Below are positions 1-7,052 of a DNA stretch of 18,043 nucleotides, one piece after another. A program made the translations under genes and the position numbers. The stretch comes from CAYNDB01 sp964395915 (GTDB lineage Bacteria; Nitrospinota_A; UBA7883; JAJRTC01): positions 1 through 18,043 of the forward strand of contig CAYNDB010000046.1 in NCBI GenBank assembly GCA_964395915.1, read 5' to 3'. The notes under the pieces were generated by a model, which saw nothing but the letters and a program-made list of their open reading frames with translations, had not been told where the DNA came from and made no database searches. Within the stretch, counting starts at the first letter, position 1; the number at the start of each line of letters is the position of its first letter.

Positions 1-1927
1 CACGAGCTTTAACCCGCTGTTGACCGCCCATAGCGCCAACGCCCAACACACGTCCACGCCGTTTGTTAAGGTCAGAGACAACATCCCCCACACATTCGCC
101 AGGAGCGACGATTTCCATTTCCATCACTGGCTCCAAAAGAACAGGGGAACACTGCATGAAAGCCTCCTTGAAAGCCATGGACGCGGCTATTTTGAAAGCG
201 AGTTCCGATGAATCCACATCGTGGAACTGCCCGTCATACAGCGTCACCTTGCAGTTTGTCACATTGTATCCCGCAAGGACGCCTGTATTCATAACCTCTT
301 TTACCCCTTTCTCCACTCCTGGGATAAACTGCCTCGGTATGGCGCCGCCTACGATGGCGTTGACAAACTCGAACTCGGCCCCGTTGTCCGTCGGCTCAAG
401 CTCTATCCTGCAATCGGCAAACTGCCCCCGTCCGCCAGACTGTTTTTTCAGCCTTCCATGCCCTTTGGCTTTTCTGCGAATGGTTTCTTTATACGCTATT
501 CTCGGAGGCTTGATAGTAACATCAAGCCCGAACTTTTCTTTAAGCTTGTGCATTGTCACTTCTATGTGAACCTGTCCCATACCGGAAACAATAAGTTCAT
601 TTGTCTGTTTATCCATCTCAACGCGCAACGTCGGATCTTCTTCTTCAAGGCGGCGCAGAGACGTTGTTATTTTCTCGTCATCGGCCTTCGATTTCGCCTC
701 CACAGCGTAGGAGATAACAGGAACCGGAACCACCGTTTTATTCAAAACAACCTTTGTTTTCTGATCGGCCAGCGTATCCCCGGTCATCACGCTCTTAAGC
801 TTCGCCACCGCCACAATATCGCCCAATGTGGCTTTTTCTATCTGCGTCTGTTTTTTCCCTTGTAACGATACAAGGGAGCCTACATGCTCTTTCTGCCCTT
901 TGCTTATGTTATAGAGATTGCTGTCCGAGCTTACCGATCCGGAATAAACGCGAAAAAGGCTGAGCTTGCCGGCGTATGGGTCTGCGATAGTTTTGAACAC
1001 CTGCGCCACTGCAGGGCCTTCAGGGTCGGGAGCCACCTTGACCTCGACGCCTTTATCATCCACTCCTGTCCGGGGGGAAACATCGAGCGGCGAAGGGAAA
1101 AAGTTAATTATCGTATCCAGCGTTTTACGGATGACAATGTTTTGTGTGGCCGATCCGCAAAGGACCGGCACAACGTCTCCTGCGATGACAGCTTTCCGCA
1201 AACCCTTAAAAAGATCATCTTTTTCAAGCGTATTATTTTCAAGGTATTTCCCCAGGAGCGTTTCGTCCGTCTCCGCGACTGATTCCACCACCTCCCTTCT
1301 CTCTTTTTCCGCCCATTTGAGAAGATTATCCGGTATCTCCTCCTCCTTGAACGAGCCCTCACCATCTTTTTCATAGATATAGGCTTTCATATGGAGAAGA
1401 TCCACAACGCCAGTGAATCCGGGGCCGGAGCCTATGGGAAGCGTAAACTTCAATGTTTTTTGTTTGAAAACAGCGTTTATCTGGCCAAAAGTGGTCTCAT
1501 ATGAGGCCCGGTCATTGTCCATCTTGTTTATAAATATTACTCGGGCCAGTTTCCTGTCACATGCCCATCTCCAGACTTTCTCCGTTTGCACCTTGATGCC
1601 GGAAACGGCGGATATTATCACAAGGGCGGCGTCCATTACGTCCATGCAAAGGAGGGTGTCTGGCACGAAGTTCTGGTCACCGGGCGTATCCAGGATGTTG
1701 ATTTTATGGCCCTTCCATTCACAGGAAGCAATGGAGGTGGATATCGACATCGTCCTTTTGATCTCTTCCGGATCAAAATCCATTACGGTATTGCCTTCCT
1801 CAACCGTCCCCCTTCTGTTCACGGTTTTGGAGTCGTAGAGCATCGACTCGGCCAGAGATGTTTTCCCTGCGCCGCTATGGGAGATGATTCCCACATTACG
1901 AATTTTTTCAGGCTCGAATGTTGTCAT
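1..1927 (-). CDS. EF-G-like translational GTPase (FusA2-type), 3' end beyond window
   Basis: A GTPase of the ribosomal elongation factor G family; 642 codons are visible and only about the last 50-60 residues are missing, judging from the usual ~700-residue length. G1 is SHSGAGKT (residues 16-23), G3 is DTPGD (80-84) and G4 is NKMD (134-137). Domain II, the domain III motif around VSGMGQVHIEV and domain IV (GRGQFADCRIELEP) follow in normal order. The start is the ATG at 1925-1927, preceded by AAGGAG (complement of 1934-1939) at 6 nt spacing. It differs from canonical EF-G, which has AHIDAGKT and DTPGH: the switch II His that aligns with the GTPase catalytic His is Asp84 here, and the switch I Thr appears replaced by Ser61. 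These features match the EF-G-like paralogue group rather than the main translocase, so its job (translocation under special conditions, recycling, or GTPase-independent ribosome binding) is not settled. It diverges from the flagellar cluster. Confidence 0.93.
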   Translation of the reverse strand, partial: MTTFEPEKIRNVGIISHSGAGKTSLAESMLYDSKTVNRRGTVEEGNTVMDFDPEEIKRTMSISTSIASCEWKGHKINILDTPGDQNFVPDTLLCMDVMDAALVIISAVSGIKVQTEKVWRWACDRKLARVIFINKMDNDRASYETTFGQINAVFKQKTLKFTLPIGSGPGFTGVVDLLHMKAYIYEKDGEGSFKEEEIPDNLLKWAEKERREVVESVAETDETLLGKYLENNTLEKDDLFKGLRKAVIAGDVVPVLCGSATQNIVIRKTLDTIINFFPSPLDVSPRTGVDDKGVEVKVAPDPEGPAVAQVFKTIADPYAGKLSLFRVYSGSVSSDSNLYNISKGQKEHVGSLVSLQGKKQTQIEKATLGDIVAVAKLKSVMTGDTLADQKTKVVLNKTVVPVPVISYAVEAKSKADDEKITTSLRRLEEEDPTLRVEMDKQTNELIVSGMGQVHIEVTMHKLKEKFGLDVTIKPPRIAYKETIRRKAKGHGRLKKQSGGRGQFADCRIELEPTDNGAEFEFVNAIVGGAIPRQFIPGVEKGVKEVMNTGVLAGYNVTNCKVTLYDGQFHDVDSSELAFKIAASMAFKEAFMQCSPVLLEPVMEMEIVAPGECVGDVVSDLNKRRGRVLGVGAMGGQQRVKAR

Positions 1928-2048
1928 CCCCCTCTCCTTCGCTGTATATGAACTGGACAGTTATGGTATATACAAAATCAGGATATTTTTCTACCCCCAC
2001 ATAATACAGTAATGCATAAAACTCCCATATATTCTCATAGCTTATAAA

Positions 2049-2071
2049 TTAATTGCAATTTTTGCAATTAA
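2049..2071. repeat. Perfect 10-bp inverted repeat (operator-like dyad)
   Basis: The sequence reads TTAATTGCAA, a 3-nt TTT spacer, then TTGCAATTAA: two exactly complementary 10-nt arms. No T-run follows in a way that suggests an intrinsic terminator, and no gene ends here. A 23-bp AT-rich dyad in a divergent promoter region is what a dimeric regulator's operator would look like; that reading is inference. Confidence 0.6.
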
Positions 2072-2089
2072 AGCAGGAGCCGCAAGCTT

Positions 2090-2112
2090 GTAACTATCTG
2101 CCAAATAGTTAC
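2090..2112. repeat. Perfect 8-bp inverted repeat (second dyad in divergent promoter region)
   Basis: GTAACTAT (2090-2097) and ATAGTTAC (2105-2112) are exact complements across a 7-nt spacer. It begins 19 nt after the first dyad, has the same overall length of 23 bp, but a different sequence. It may be an operator or a weak cruciform; there is no T-tract for termination. Confidence 0.55.
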
Positions 2113-2283
2113 TATTGATAACAGGCCACAATTCAAAACATTATTTTCTAAATATTAAAAGCTATTATCCCGACAAGAAAGGTGAAGGAATACTATATGC
2201 CTTTATTTTCTTAAATTAGAAGAAAACGCATTGATTTATAATGCTTTATTGACATTACCCCCCAGGGCGTCATATGCGAAAAC

Positions 2284-2312
2284 TTGACAATATTGATGAT
2301 AATAACGATAAA
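2284..2312 (+). promoter_or_regulatory. Candidate sigma-70-type promoter for flagellar cluster
   Basis: TTGACA (2284-2289), 17-nt spacer, then GATAAA (2307-2312), which matches TATAAT at four of six positions. Transcription would start near 2319, giving a leader of about 50 nt before the ATG at 2369. Another TTGACA lies at 2249-2254 but lacks a good -10 partner. Assigned by eye only. Confidence 0.35.
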
Positions 2313-2368
2313 ATAATAATATGTTTAATATTTTGCGAAGCATGTTAATAAAATCAGGGTAAAAAACA

Positions 2369-2692
2369 ATGGTAGAGTCTCTTGGCATGCAACAGGTGCT
2401 GCAGTTGAGTTCCGTTGTGGAAAAAGCTCAAATGGCTCAACAGTCGAAAGGGGCGGAGGTTGCGCGCGCTTTTGATCGGGAGCTGGAGAAGCAAACCGCC
2501 CGTGAAGGGGACAAAACCCAGGCGGTTAACGAGACGCCCGAAGACATGGAAGTTCGCGAGGATGAAAGCCGCGGGCAAAATGAACAACGTATGGCCGCTA
2601 AAAAAAGAGCTGTAGCGGAAGAAGAGAAAGAAGATGAGCAGGGCCCTCCATCCGAAACAGGACATGGCGGCCTGATAAACGTTGTAGCTTGA
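2369..2692 (+). CDS. Small acidic flagellar-cluster protein of unknown function
   Basis: A 107-residue, highly charged, probably largely helical or disordered protein with no signal peptide or membrane segment. The N-terminus (MVESLGMQQVLQLSSVVEKAQ) is predicted amphipathic helix; residues ~45-95 are rich in Glu, Lys and Arg; the protein ends in a hydrophobic tail, GLINVVA. It sits directly upstream of the FliK-like gene, with AGGG at 2356-2359 nine nt before the ATG. Small proteins of this build are, as far as I recall, found beside FliK-like genes in deltaproteobacteria and relatives, but I cannot name the family. The tail resembles the last residues of the next protein (GLINIKA). A chaperone, export substrate or FliK partner is possible; none is shown by the sequence. 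Confidence 0.75.
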   Translation: MVESLGMQQVLQLSSVVEKAQMAQQSKGAEVARAFDRELEKQTAREGDKTQAVNETPEDMEVREDESRGQNEQRMAAKKRAVAEEEKEDEQGPPSETGHGGLINVVA

Positions 2693-2816
2693 AACCAGAC
2701 CTGAAGATGCGCGAGAGTTTGTGCGCGATTTGATGATTTTTATAGCTCTGAAACTTTGCGTCGATCCCCTGCAAACTAGCCGGACACGCTCTGGCGCGTA
2801 TCAATAGCAATAACAT

Positions 2817-4109
2817 ATGCTGATAGACAAATTCCCCCAAAGCCTTCTCAAATCTGCGCTAAAACTCGTCGGAGAGGCGCAGAAACCGGGTCTCCTTTTC
2901 CAGAAAGGTGAGATAGTCGAAGGAAATGTCATAAAAAACCTGCCCGGCGGAAGGGCTCTTGTGCGGCTTGGAGGCATGGAGCTTATCGCCCTGACGCAAG
3001 CGAAATTGCGCGCCGGACAAATCATCGTTGGCAAGGTGGAGCAAACATCCCCGAACGTGACAATCGGACTGTTGCAATCGGCTAACGGAAAAGAACAGAA
3101 GGTGGCGGACCTCATAAGGCTTCTCATTCCAGGCAAGGCGCCTGTAGGGGACTCGCTTTCCAAAGCTAACGCCCAAGGCGAGGGGAATTACCCGCCACAG
3201 GTCCAAAAGGCTATAAACCAATTGTCGCAGGCTTATGCGAAGGTTTCGGAACTTTCGCTTAACAACATGACAGCGAACCAAGCTAAAGAAGCGATAGCGC
3301 GATCCGGTTTGTTTCTGGAATCCGCTTTAAAAGAAGCGGTTCTGGGCAAATTTTCACAAGAGCAGGTTGCCGCAATTATAAAAGGGGATATTAAGGCGCA
3401 GCTTGCCCAGGCTTTTAAAACTCTGGAAACAGAAATTGCGCGACTTACCAAAGAACTTGAATTAGAAATCAAACCGCCCGCGGAAGGGAAAACGACAAAA
3501 CCTGAGACTGCGGGCAGACGCTCCACTCAGACAATGACACAACGCTCCGCCGCAAAAGAAATTTTTCTAAAATCCGCGTCTGGAGTGGAAGCGGAAATGG
3601 CGGATATCGCTAAACTGCGTGAAACGGCCAAGGAAATAAAAAATACTCTAAACAATATAGAGCTTAACCAGCTTCTAAACTCCGCTCCGAAAAGAGAGGG
3701 TGGCGCCGCGCAGAACAACTTCAACCTATACCAAATACCGTTTCTGCAAGGGGACATCCTTGAAACCGCCAGGGTGTATTTACAGCCGAGGGACGAAGAC
3801 CGAGAAGGGGGAGGAAAAAAGAAATCTGACGAAAGCTCCATCGTGTTTATGCTAAACATGAGCAAGCTTGGGCCTGTGCGTGTGGATGTGCGTGTGGGAC
3901 CCAAAAGGGTTACAGGATCGGTCTATGTCGTCAACGACGCTGTGGCAAGCTTCGTCCGTGACAATTTGCCGGAAATTGTAAAATCGTTAGAGGCTGCAGG
4001 CTATAACGCATGGTTCGAAGTGGCGACGGCCAACAGAAAACAGATCACCGAAGAGCTGGAGGACTTCACGCCGATTACACAAAAAGGTCTTATCAATATA
4101 AAGGCGTAA
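2817..4109 (+). CDS. FliK-like flagellar hook-length control protein
   Basis: A 430-residue protein. Residues ~30-95 form a Gly/Val-rich beta segment (GEIVEGNVIK, GGRALVRLGG, GQIIVGKVEQTSP). The middle (about 125-300) is helical and charged. The C-terminal ~110 residues look like the FliK C-terminal (Flg_hook) domain: FMLNMSKLGPVRVDVRVGP, then VRDNLPEIVKSLEAAGYN. In FliK this domain contacts FlhB and switches export from rod/hook to filament proteins once the hook is full length. The ATG at 2817 follows an in-frame TAA at 2811-2813, so no longer start is possible; there is no clear Shine-Dalgarno site. The next gene encodes an FlhB C-terminal domain and starts 8 nt after the stop, which supports the flagellar role. 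Whether this is the organism's main FliK or a second FliK-like protein cannot be told from the window. Confidence 0.82.
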   Translation: MLIDKFPQSLLKSALKLVGEAQKPGLLFQKGEIVEGNVIKNLPGGRALVRLGGMELIALTQAKLRAGQIIVGKVEQTSPNVTIGLLQSANGKEQKVADLIRLLIPGKAPVGDSLSKANAQGEGNYPPQVQKAINQLSQAYAKVSELSLNNMTANQAKEAIARSGLFLESALKEAVLGKFSQEQVAAIIKGDIKAQLAQAFKTLETEIARLTKELELEIKPPAEGKTTKPETAGRRSTQTMTQRSAAKEIFLKSASGVEAEMADIAKLRETAKEIKNTLNNIELNQLLNSAPKREGGAAQNNFNLYQIPFLQGDILETARVYLQPRDEDREGGGKKKSDESSIVFMLNMSKLGPVRVDVRVGPKRVTGSVYVVNDAVASFVRDNLPEIVKSLEAAGYNAWFEVATANRKQITEELEDFTPITQKGLINIKA

Positions 4110-4117
4110 CGCGGATC

Positions 4118-4396
4118 ATGAAAGAAAAACCGAAAAAGAAAAAAGCCGTGGCGCTGAAATATAAAAGTGGAGAACAGGCCGCGCCGTCGGTGGCCGCCAA
4201 AGGGGCCGGAGAGATCGCGGAAAAGATTATAAAAATAGCCAGGGAAAATGGTATTCCGATCAAGGAAGACTCCGACCTTGTCGAAACCCTCTCAATGCTT
4301 GATCTCAACAAGGAGGTCCCGCCGGAGCTTTACCAGGTCATCGCGGAAACACTGGCATGGGTATACAAGGTGAACAAGAAGTTTGGGACGCAATGA
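4118..4396 (+). CDS. Stand-alone FlhB C-terminal-domain protein (FlhB2/YlqH-like)
   Basis: A 92-residue cytosolic protein matching the C-terminal export-switch domain of FlhB/YscU: AVALKY near residues 11-16, AAKGAGEIAEKII, ARENGIPIKEDSDL, and a final EVPPELYQVIAETLAWVY. Full FlhB has four membrane helices and a self-cleaving NPTH motif just before AVALKY; here both are absent, and the position is filled by a basic KEKPKKKKA leader. Free-standing paralogues of this kind occur beside FliK-like genes in other bacteria and are thought to interact with the export machinery. The ATG at 4118 is preferred over an in-frame ATG at 4010, which would overlap the FliK-like gene by 100 nt and add a sequence unlike the family. 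It is probably co-transcribed with the FliK-like gene (8-nt gap). Confidence 0.88.
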   Translation: MKEKPKKKKAVALKYKSGEQAAPSVAAKGAGEIAEKIIKIARENGIPIKEDSDLVETLSMLDLNKEVPPELYQVIAETLAWVYKVNKKFGTQ

Positions 4397-4423
4397 CAAG
4401 CCTGTGACGACCGCGGGATAACC

Positions 4424-4669
4424 CTATCTTTCCACCGCTTCGGTTGAGCTTTCCACGACCACAACATCTATTACATCATTTTGCGGATTCAGCTTCTCAG
4501 GCGGAGCAACGGTGGTTTCCACGGTCTTTTTACCGTCTTGATCGACTCCGAGAGTATTCAAAATAAGGTCAAGCTTTTCCTCGACTCTTCTTGATCTTTT
4601 ATAGCTGATGTAACGCAACCAGCTCATCGTCACTACCACAAGGACTATATATAACCATCTTAAGCTCAT
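4424..4669 (-). CDS. Small single-pass membrane-anchored protein, unknown function
   Basis: An 81-residue protein with one N-terminal hydrophobic helix (about residues 4-22, WLYIVLVVVTMSW), then Arg/Lys residues that predict a cytosolic-side boundary (KRSRR), a short amphipathic helix (VEEKLDLILNTLG) and an acidic, Val-rich tail. It starts 39 nt after the stop of mqnC on the same strand and is the last gene of that run. It converges on the FlhB-domain gene with a 27-nt gap in which no terminator hairpin is visible. A GGGA lies about 11 nt before the ATG. I do not recognise the family; coding status rests on composition, spacing and the plausible membrane helix. Confidence 0.55.
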   Translation of the reverse strand: MSLRWLYIVLVVVTMSWLRYISYKRSRRVEEKLDLILNTLGVDQDGKKTVETTVAPPEKLNPQNDVIDVVVVESSTEAVER

Positions 4670-4708
4670 GACTTATTATTTCCCATTTCTATTTTCGACA
4701 AAAAACGT

Positions 4709-5803
4709 TTAACACGGCTCGGCTATGAAATCGTATACCATATTCCGCCGTCTCGGAGCAAACCCCGCGTCTTCGATCACCCGCCTGATATCTTTTTCCG
4801 ACATGCGAAAAGATACTCCCGCCGCCGCAACGACATTTTCCTCAATCATGGTAGAGCCCATATCGTTCGCGCCGAACAGAAGGGATATCTGGGCTATCTT
4901 CGGCCCCTGGGTGACCCAGGACGCCTGAATGTTGTCTATGTTGTCGAGATAAAGACGCGATACGGCCAGAGTCTTGAGATAATCAAACCCGCCGGCCTCA
5001 GGTATATCGCTCATCTCCGTATTATCCGGCTGGAACGTCCACGGAATAAAAGCGGTGAACCCACCCGTTTCGTCTTGCAGTTCACGAATTCGCCGCATAC
5101 TTTCGACCCGCTCTTCCAAAGTTTCCTCATGTCCGAACATCATGGTCGCCGTCGTACGCATTCCCTGCAGATGGGCCTGCCGCATCACTTCTATCCATTC
5201 GGAGGCCGTGCATTTGCGAGGACTGATTAAATTCCTCACCCGATCAACGAGTATCTCGCCGCCGCCGCCCGGAATCGAATCGAGACCGGCTTCCTTCAAT
5301 CGGCGAATAGTCTCCACGACAGATATACCGCTCAGTTGCGCGATGTGGATAATTTCGGGCGGGGAAAACGCGTGGACGTGAATATCGTGTTTCAGCTTGA
5401 TATCGCCGATCATATCTTCATACCACTTTATGGTGTGGGACGGGTGCAATCCGCCCTGCATTAGTATCTGGACACCGCCTAGCTCAATTGTCTCCTCAAT
5501 CTTTCGGTCTATCTCATCGCTTGCAAGCGTGTATCCTTCTTCATCTCCCTCAACCCTGTAAAAAGCGCAGAATCCGCACCACGAGGTACAGAGGTTCGTA
5601 TAATTTATATTCCTGTCGATGATGTAACTAACTGTAGGCTCCGGCCTTTTTTTAAGACGAACCTCATGCGCCTGCCGCCCTATTGCAAGAAGCTCTGATG
5701 ATTTGAGTAAAGTGACGGCTTCAGCGTCAGGCAGTCTTGCGCCGTCACGAACGGCGTTTAATATCCTTTCAACTTTCTTTTTCATTTTTCGTTTCTGGCG
5801 CAT
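4709..5803 (-). CDS. mqnC: Cyclic dehypoxanthine futalosine synthase (radical SAM)
   Basis: MqnC is the radical SAM enzyme that cyclises dehypoxanthine futalosine in the futalosine pathway to menaquinone. The [4Fe-4S] motif is C72-x3-C76-x2-C79 (LCTSWCGFCAF). Further family segments are GGVQILMQGGLHP, PGGGGEILVDRVR, TTATMMFGHEET, FIPWTFQPDNT and ASWVTQG, and the length of 364 residues is normal. The start at 5803 overlaps the upstream CNNM gene by 35 nt; an alternative ATG at 5785 (seventh codon) would shorten the overlap to 17 nt, and neither has a strong ribosome site, so translational coupling is likely. No other menaquinone genes (mqnA, B, D, E) are in the window. Confidence 0.95.
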   Translation of the reverse strand: MRQKRKMKKKVERILNAVRDGARLPDAEAVTLLKSSELLAIGRQAHEVRLKKRPEPTVSYIIDRNINYTNLCTSWCGFCAFYRVEGDEEGYTLASDEIDRKIEETIELGGVQILMQGGLHPSHTIKWYEDMIGDIKLKHDIHVHAFSPPEIIHIAQLSGISVVETIRRLKEAGLDSIPGGGGEILVDRVRNLISPRKCTASEWIEVMRQAHLQGMRTTATMMFGHEETLEERVESMRRIRELQDETGGFTAFIPWTFQPDNTEMSDIPEAGGFDYLKTLAVSRLYLDNIDNIQASWVTQGPKIAQISLLFGANDMGSTMIEENVVAAAGVSFRMSEKDIRRVIEDAGFAPRRRNMVYDFIAEPC

Positions 5804-7052
5804 GACCTGTTTTAGTCAAGTCAAGCAGCTCTACCGATTTTACATTTTTCTGTGTGGCGTCCAGCACGGTTATAAGATACGGCCCTACAGCCACCATTTC
5901 TCTTTTATGCGGTATGCGCTCCAGCGCGTCGTTCAAAAACCCGCTCACTGTTTCATAATCGCCGGTGGGCAGGGATACGCCAAGCTGTTCATTTACGCTG
6001 TCCACCTCCATCATGGCGTCAATAATATACCGACCTTCCCCCGCTTTTTCATAGAATTTTACAGGACTGTCGAATTCATCTTCAATCTCGCCTACGATTT
6101 CTTCTATAAGGTCTTCAATGGTTACGATCCCTACCGTGCCGCCATATTCGTCCACGACCACCGCCATGTGCGCCTGGGCCTCCTGCATTTCCTTTAGAAG
6201 TATCGAGTTCCTTTTTGTCTCCGGAGTGTAGAAAACTTGCTGCATAACTTTGTCGACCGTTGCGTTGTGATCCGGATAACGCAGGATATCAAAGGCGCTG
6301 ATTATCCCCACAATGTTGTATATCCTTTCATGGAACACAGGCAGGCGCGAATACCCTGTTTCCGCGATCATGCTTTTGGCCTCGTTCAACGTGGCCGAGT
6401 TTTGAACAGCCGCAACGTTTATCAACGGTTGCATAGCCGTATCCACAGAACTCATCTTAAACTCGAATATTCTGTGGAGCATTTTTCTTTCTTCATGTTC
6501 AAGATCAAGCCGCTCTTCGCTCATCTTGGTCACCTTCAGTATCTCCTCCCTGGTGACAAGCTTTGCCGGAACTTCATCCATTCCTAAAAATAGCTTCAGT
6601 ATCAAATTTGACAGGGCGGTGGTGACAAACAATATAGGCGCAAAAAACTTTTGCGAGACGGCCAGCGGAAAAGCTATGTAGGGAATGATCTTCTCCGCAT
6701 ATTGGCGTGTGATCATTTTCGGCACGATCTCGCCTAAAATAAGGGTCACCGGACCCATGATAAGAAAGGAGTACAGATCCGCCTGATCCGCCGAAACTTT
6801 CCGGGCCATAAGCGCCGTGACTATCGACGCTCCAGCAAATACACATATATTGGTGCCGACAGATGTAGTCCCAAAAACTTTCTCCGGCTTCTTCAGCAGG
6901 TTATCCAGTATCCCCGCTCCCTTAACGCCGCTCTCCGCCATGTGGCGAAGTTTGATCCTGCTAAAAGATATAAGGGTAAACTCGCTTCCCGAGAAAAACC
7001 CCTCCGCAAGAAGAAAAAAGATAACGACAGCGACGGCAAAACCTATATCCAC
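5769..7052 (-). CDS. CNNM/CBS-domain membrane protein, HlyC/CorC family (second of tandem pair)
   Basis: A 427-residue transporter-type protein. The N-terminal CNNM (DUF21) membrane domain has the hallmark FFSGSEFTLISFS (about 19-31), a Gly/Asn-containing helix (GTNICVFAGAS) and LGEIVPK; a CBS pair follows (about 200-325, including VVVDEYGGTVGIVTIEDLIEEIVGE), then a CorC/HlyC C-terminal domain. Relatives are linked to Mg2+/Co2+ or Na+-coupled divalent cation efflux. Translation starts at a GTG (7050-7052) immediately after the TAG of the upstream paralogue, with a GGGGG Shine-Dalgarno-like run inside that gene's end, so the two are almost certainly coupled. The usual M-x-PR-x-D segment before CBS1 is degraded here (AMQPLINV). 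Substrate unknown. Confidence 0.92.
   Translation of the reverse strand: MDIGFAVAVVIFFLLAEGFFSGSEFTLISFSRIKLRHMAESGVKGAGILDNLLKKPEKVFGTTSVGTNICVFAGASIVTALMARKVSADQADLYSFLIMGPVTLILGEIVPKMITRQYAEKIIPYIAFPLAVSQKFFAPILFVTTALSNLILKLFLGMDEVPAKLVTREEILKVTKMSEERLDLEHEERKMLHRIFEFKMSSVDTAMQPLINVAAVQNSATLNEAKSMIAETGYSRLPVFHERIYNIVGIISAFDILRYPDHNATVDKVMQQVFYTPETKRNSILLKEMQEAQAHMAVVVDEYGGTVGIVTIEDLIEEIVGEIEDEFDSPVKFYEKAGEGRYIIDAMMEVDSVNEQLGVSLPTGDYETVSGFLNDALERIPHKREMVAVGPYLITVLDATQKNVKSVELLDLTKTGHAPETKNEKES

Larger units (their letters stand above)
1928..2368. promoter_or_regulatory. AT-rich divergent intergenic region between EF-G-like gene and flagellar cluster
   Basis: These 441 nt hold no convincing gene. 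They separate two divergently transcribed genes, so both promoters must lie here. Two perfect inverted repeats (2049-2071 and 2090-2112) sit near the middle. On the plus strand there is a perfect -10-like TATAAT at 2237-2242 without a good -35, and a better balanced candidate at 2284-2312. No sigma-54 (GG-N10-GC) or sigma-28 flagellar promoter stood out. The minus-strand promoter of the EF-G-like gene could not be assigned with confidence. Confidence 0.6.

Noticed and set aside
221..1282. Plus-strand open frames within the first 1.9 kb
   Set aside because: They lie antisense to the EF-G-like gene, whose full set of GTPase motifs is read on the minus strand; the plus-strand translations have no recognisable motif or ribosome site.
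2196..2213. Tiny ORF (ATGCCTTTATTTTCTTAA) after a GGTGAAGGA ribosome-site-like stretch
   Set aside because: It is only five codons long and nothing downstream depends on it.
1928..2368. Cyclic-di-GMP (GEMM) riboswitch ahead of the flagellar cluster
   Set aside because: The conserved GEMM core is absent; the only structure seen is the two simple dyads.
4010..4117. Longer start for the FlhB-domain gene at 4010
   Set aside because: It would overlap the FliK-like gene by 100 nt and add residues unlike any FlhB domain; the ATG at 4118 fits the family and spacing.
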